In this document: one piece after another, positions 6,594 to 10,432 of the stretch
How the letters are laid out: the number at the start of each line of letters is the position of its first letter
Position numbering within the stretch: position 1 is the first letter of the stretch
Assembly: GCA_946803715.1 (NCBI GenBank)
Contig: CAMPET010000077.1
Location: forward strand, 159,193-169,624
Direction: 5' to 3'
DNA: 10,432 bases
Source: Beroe ovata
Taxonomy: Eukaryota; Ctenophora; Nuda; Beroida; Beroidae
Notes under the pieces: model-generated
What the model was told of the DNA's origin: nothing
What the model saw: the letters and a program-made list of their open reading frames with translations, nothing else
The model's database searches: none
Made by a program: the position numbers and the translations under genes

Positions 6594-6708
6594 CACCGCA
6601 GGGAACGAAACGTTGTTGTTCCTGGGGAACACCGAACAACCCTCGCCAAATTATCCCGGATTAGAGTGGTTCAGAGAATTACAATCCAATTGTTTAATTG
6701 TTTGATTT

Positions 6709-6955
6709 CAGAGAAATCTTTGTTGAGGAACAAACTTTAATTCAAATTTTGGCTTCAACTGAGCCGAAACGTGACAACAGAAATCGGAACCTTTTTTCAA
6801 ACAATATACTGTGTGCAAATTCTGTTTTTCCCGATTTCTGTGGAATTTTTCCGATGATTCGATCATCTGGTTCGATGAAGCGTGGCTTTCGCATTCTACA
6901 AATTCCACTGTGCGTGATAGCAGTTTTTACTGGTATACACTGGCATACGGTGTAG
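6709..6955 (+). other. Open frame after a good acceptor, unassigned
   Basis: On the plus strand TTGTTTAATTGTTTGATTTCAG resembles a strong splice acceptor. The frame after it (EIFVEEQTLIQILASTEPK...) stays open for about 80 codons to TAG at 6953-6955. I recognise no family. A second plus frame (to 7086) and a minus frame (6708-6908) are open over the same bases, which lowers the information in any one of them. An inverted repeat (ACAGAAATCGG with CCGATTTCTGT) spans about 6777-6841. I do not claim a gene. Confidence 0.15.
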
Positions 6956-8641
6956 CTAGAACTATAATACTGATCACAAGAATCAAGTTGGACGTTAATA
7001 AAGGCTCAAATAACGCATTATATGGGCCATATATGCGTCATTTTCATCTTGTCATGACATGTGGAATAAAAATAGGACAGGAATGAATCCGAGATTATGC
7101 AATTTGACGTCATGACACTGATGTTCCAAATATTTGCCCCGTTTGAGCACTAAATGGTCTGAAAACTGCTTTTATAATCGAATAGACAACTACAGCTTGT
7201 TTATGATAGTTGATGACCGAAGATAATTGCTTAATGGGTTACATAGGCATTAGGTAACATCTTAAAGTGGCAGAACACATTTCCGACATGTCACAAAAGA
7301 AGTTATAGTACGAAATTGTCACGGACAACAGCTCTACACTTGTATAGTTTTACAATGTAAAATTTACATGAAACGTCGTCAAAAGTTGATGATAATATCA
7401 GTGAAGTGTTGAAAGCTTGACCATGAACAGTCCATGCTATAAGAGGTCGAATTTCCAAAAAATTGTGGACGAATTGCTACGAACTTTAAGTGAAAAAACA
7501 CGCAGCGAATCTTCCATCTATCGGCATTCAATAAATTATTACCCTGTCATTAACACACACACATACCGATAGATAAGTAGTGGAAATGATGAATAGTTCA
7601 CATACCTAGCAATATTATATGCGCGGTTATAATATGAATAACACGGCATTGGGGATGAAGCAAACATTCCAGTAACACATGTTTCATGGAATAGCACTGA
7701 CTTTACCGGGAATCGCAACCAACATGCTCTTGTTCACGGTTAGGGAGTGGACGAATACAGATATGGGTAAATCAAGAGCCAGACATCATATTATGCAGTG
7801 TACACAAATAGGCATATGTAATTCTTATGTACAAGCTTGGGAAATGGGATTCTTGGAAATGTTGACGGGTAATAGGTCAATTAATATTTAATACGGATTA
7901 TACAAAATGCATAATAATATTTTGACAATACTTAATTAACATACAAGCTTATCCATGAAAATTTTGCACAATTGAATTGAACAAAACCGACTCAAACAAA
8001 AGGATAATCCCAAATCAACGATTGTTGTTATATGACCACCACTATTGACAACTAAAAACCACGCCCTTAGGGGGCAATGATTTACTTGCATGCCAAGAGG
8101 TATGTTGTAATCTACGTGTAATATTTTGGGAGGTGACAAAGCACTGAAATGTGGTGAAATTAGAAGGGGAGTCAAATCAGAACACTGCGATGAGAAATCA
8201 GAGAATCATCAAAGAGAGGGAATTATAGTTTGACGTAACTCTATGATCTATTATGTAAACAGGAGTCAAAGTCAATTAATAATTCGTTTTCACAAATTCT
8301 TGAAAAGAACATGCCGTGAATTGGTGATATTGCAGTGTCATAACAACATAACCCCATCATCCAAATGACACAAAACAAGCTTGACCCCCTGATTCTCGAG
8401 TATTTTATGGCAGTCGGAGATTTGGATGATTGCCAAAGAACAGTTAATAAAAGTATAAAAATCACGTCCGAATTTCATTAGGTTTACACCAGGAAAGACC
8501 CTAGAAAGTTTTGACCAACGAAACAATCATATCAGGGAAACACGGCTGCTCTTCGCATAGCCGGGTCGACCATTTCTCAGAAATTGCAGTTATTTCTCCA
8601 GAATTTGCATCAGATAATTACACACTTCCACACTACTTCAG
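6956..8641. other. AT-rich stretch, no gene recognised
   Basis: Plus-strand frames such as 7679-7891 and minus-strand frames at 7936-8175 and 8241-8526 are open for 60-80 codons, but they lack family motifs and several begin at non-ATG codons. A 9-base inverted repeat, ATCTATCGG/CCGATAGAT, lies at 7516-7524 and 7566-7574. A perfect TGACGTCA is at 7105-7112. The minus frame across 8338-8526 reads smoothly and may derive from an old repeat, but I cannot name it. Confidence 0.35.
8572..8609. repeat. Diverged direct repeat ATTTCTC(C)AGAA
   Basis: ATTTCTCAGAAATTGCA (8572-8588) is followed by ATTTCTCCAGAATTTGCA (8592-8609), about 20 bases apart. It is an imperfect duplication upstream of the Cys-rich candidate exon. 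Confidence 0.5.
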
Positions 8642-8767
8642 CGGAAGAAACTTCTGAAAAATATTTTGTCTGAGGCGAGTAAAACGTCAAACGATGATAA
8701 ACCGCCGGAAGACGCGTGGTGTATTTGGTGTGACAAAGCTGCAGTTACCGATGCATGCTGTACTTAG
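8642..8767 (+). CDS. Weak candidate exon with a Cys-rich motif
   Basis: After the acceptor-like CACACTTCCACACTACTTCAG, one plus frame is open for 41 codons to TAG at 8765-8767. It starts RKKLLKNILSEASK and ends with WCIWCDKAAVTDACC. The pattern of CxxC followed by CC could be the start of a zinc-binding module, but it is cut off and I cannot assign a family. A weak donor, GTACTT, lies just before the stop. No partner exon is identified up- or downstream. The call rests only on protein-like composition and the acceptor, so chance is a serious alternative. Confidence 0.2.
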   Translation, partial: RKKLLKNILSEASKTSNDDKPPEDAWCIWCDKAAVTDACCT

Positions 8768-10409
8768 GAGCGCAGTGAAGCAAAACTTGGCAACAGTTGA
8801 TAACCGTTGCTGTGAGATCACCACCACTCCCCTTCCCACTACACAAAACATAGGGGAATTCAGCTCAATTACCCAAAATTAGGGGTTAATTGATATCTAA
8901 CTACCCCATGCCATTATCTTCATTACAATGCAGCTAGTCAGAGATAGCATGAGAGTAAATGACAGATAAATAGTTGGTATTTTCGACTATAATCCTACAC
9001 GTCTGCTGCAAATTACAAGATAGCTCTCATTTACTGCCCGATTAGAGACATTACAAAATAGGAGACGGATTAGAGACGTATAACATCACTACCGAGACTA
9101 AACATTGGAGAGAGGGAGAGAGGGGGAGTGAAGGAACCATTAACTTGTCGGAATCTGTATCCAGATAACAGATAATAGGATGGGGAAGGGGGGATGAATC
9201 ACGAGACACATCATGAACCAAGTAAGGCTGGGTGTCATGATGGGTGTCATTATTGTGCCACAAATAGAACACTAAATGGATGAAAAGCACGGTTTTTATG
9301 GGTGAATCATGAGGTAAAGGTAGATATTGAGGTGCACTTAATGGGGGCAGAGAATGGAAAATGGGGGAAAGCATCCTATATGGCTATAATGAAACATATG
9401 CGCATTGTGCGTCGCATTCCCAGATATTCAACCAATGTTACCTATGTTCCCCAGGTTTATACTTTATATTGGGGACATCATATTCTGATAAACATCACGA
9501 TAAGAGCAATACAGCTGATTGAGCTATAGTAACTCATGAGCCTGTAGATGAGTCGATACTGAAGAGTACTCAGGAGTTACTTAAACAGAAACTATAGTTA
9601 TGCATGACCAGAAAGCGGTCAAAGTTACGCCCGGGCTTTAGTCATCGCACAACATGCCGAACAATACGAAACATGGTATAGAACAGGAGAGGGGATAAAC
9701 TATTATAGTTGAATATCTTCCCCGAAAAAGGGAGGAGTAACTTCCTGGTAATGAAGGAGTTTAAACTGTTCTGCGTGACGTCATTTTGGAACAACTGCTT
9801 TCCTTTAGCATAAGGAGAAACCCCCAATACAAGCCACAATATTCTTGCTATGATCATTGTTGCTCTTATCAACAACAGCAACATTTTGGATGAATGAAGG
9901 AAGACCAAAGGAAACTTTGGATGGTCTTATATCAGCAACACTAGTGGGGAAAACCTAGTACTAGCAGTTACCAGACTTTACCCCATGCACTACACACGGA
10001 CAGGGAGCAGGTGCTAAGATGCGAAATCTTTAGAATATTCATCTCAGACCAGACGACGCTCTAGATCCAGATATATGTGAATGTTTTCCCTGTGATATGC
10101 AATGATTATTTACAGACCCGGCTAAGACTTTCTATCAGGCTTCAAGAACAAGTTAACAACGTCTAAGATAATAATATCGGTGAGAATGTTACCCGATGAA
10201 TGAATATAATAGAGCCTAGAGGAATGAATAACGTTGATGAATGAATAATATCAAGAGAGGAGAGATAATAATAATCCCGTCTCCACCCTCCACACATGAG
10301 TTATTGTTACACATGAGGGGGATATGTCTCTCAATAGCGTATTACACGACTCGTGAACCAACACAAAGACATACACGTGCGCGCGGACTAAATATAGAAA
10401 CTCCCCCCA
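8768..10409. other. Right-hand stretch without a recognised gene
   Basis: Simple and short repeats dominate: GATTAGAGAC at 9040-9049 and 9068-9077, a purine run near 9107-9132, TGGGTGTCAT at 9229-9238 and 9241-9250, and a foldback at 9529-9580. A perfect TGACGTCA lies at 9776-9783. A minus-strand frame near 9642-9885 begins at ATG with a hydrophobic, signal-like run (MLLLLIRATMIIARILWLVL) but has no recognisable continuation. Nothing else resembles a gene or RNA. Confidence 0.35.
9529..9580. repeat. Imperfect inverted repeat GTAACTC..GAG
   Basis: GTAACTCATGAG (9529-9540) and CTCAGGAGTTAC (9569-9580) pair at 11 of 12 positions around a 28-base loop. An outer CTATAG on each side extends the symmetry. 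Confidence 0.6.
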
Positions 10410-10432
10410 ACACACACACACACACACACACA
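10410..10432. repeat. AC dinucleotide microsatellite
   Basis: An uninterrupted AC repeat runs from 10410 to the window end, at least 11 units. It may continue past the edge. Confidence 0.95.

Noticed and set aside
6866-6880. GGTTCGATG, similar to the T-loop of a tRNA
   Set aside because: No acceptor stem, D-arm or anticodon arm can be drawn around it.
9051-9374. 107-codon minus-strand frame
   Set aside because: Low-complexity Pro/Ser/Leu composition from purine-rich DNA, no domain signature, and direct repeats within it.
9642-9908. Minus-strand frame with a hydrophobic MLLLLIRATMIIARILWLVL start
   Set aside because: It resembles a signal or membrane segment, but the continuation is unrecognisable and no supporting exon or promoter is seen. 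Mentioned only in the right-hand region entry.

Overview
The window looks like a compact, intron-bearing animal genome, most likely a non-vertebrate metazoan. A sponge or another early-branching marine invertebrate is a guess at low confidence. The reasons are three recognisable eukaryotic genes with GT-AG introns (two of about 100 bp, one of 132 bp, one of 755 bp), microsatellites, and two small transposon-like inverted-repeat elements. No bacterial operon features, rRNA, tRNA or CRISPR are visible. All three genes lie on the minus strand, so transcription runs from high to low coordinates.

Left part (1-2118). After a C/T homopolymer and a purine-rich minisatellite comes a divergent protein kinase of the WNK/NRBP type. 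It is hidden in short exons: exon 1 at 1969-2118, exon 2 at 1673-1836, exon 3 at 792-917 and a probable exon 4 at 513-681. The splice phases agree throughout. WNK signatures remain (Cys in beta strand 3, HxNIV, ELM..TLK, SW..QIL), but the alphaC glutamate and the HRD/DFG motifs look degraded. This suggests a pseudokinase. It either ends early at 513 or continues beyond the left edge.

Middle part (2119-4480). WDR88 is encoded in one uninterrupted coding exon (2539-3705): seven WD repeats followed by a C-terminal double CxxC module. A good splice acceptor sits just upstream of its start. Farther upstream is a CpG-rich stretch holding two foldback elements. One is 97 bp with perfect 9-bp target duplications (3933-4029). 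The other is about 130 bp, nested and palindromic (about 4330-4461).

Right-centre part (5100-6600). RPP14, an RNase P/MRP protein subunit, is split over three short exons (6130-5990, 5889-5725 and 5617-5498) giving 141 residues. A pair of TCACGTGA motifs (6564-6593) lies upstream and may belong to its promoter.

Right part (6600-10432). This is AT-rich sequence with scattered small repeats and no gene I can name. There is one weak Cys-rich candidate exon on the plus strand (8642-8767), and the window ends in a CA microsatellite. The three genes share orientation but no obvious common pathway: one is RNA processing, one a WD-repeat scaffold and one a kinase-like signalling protein.
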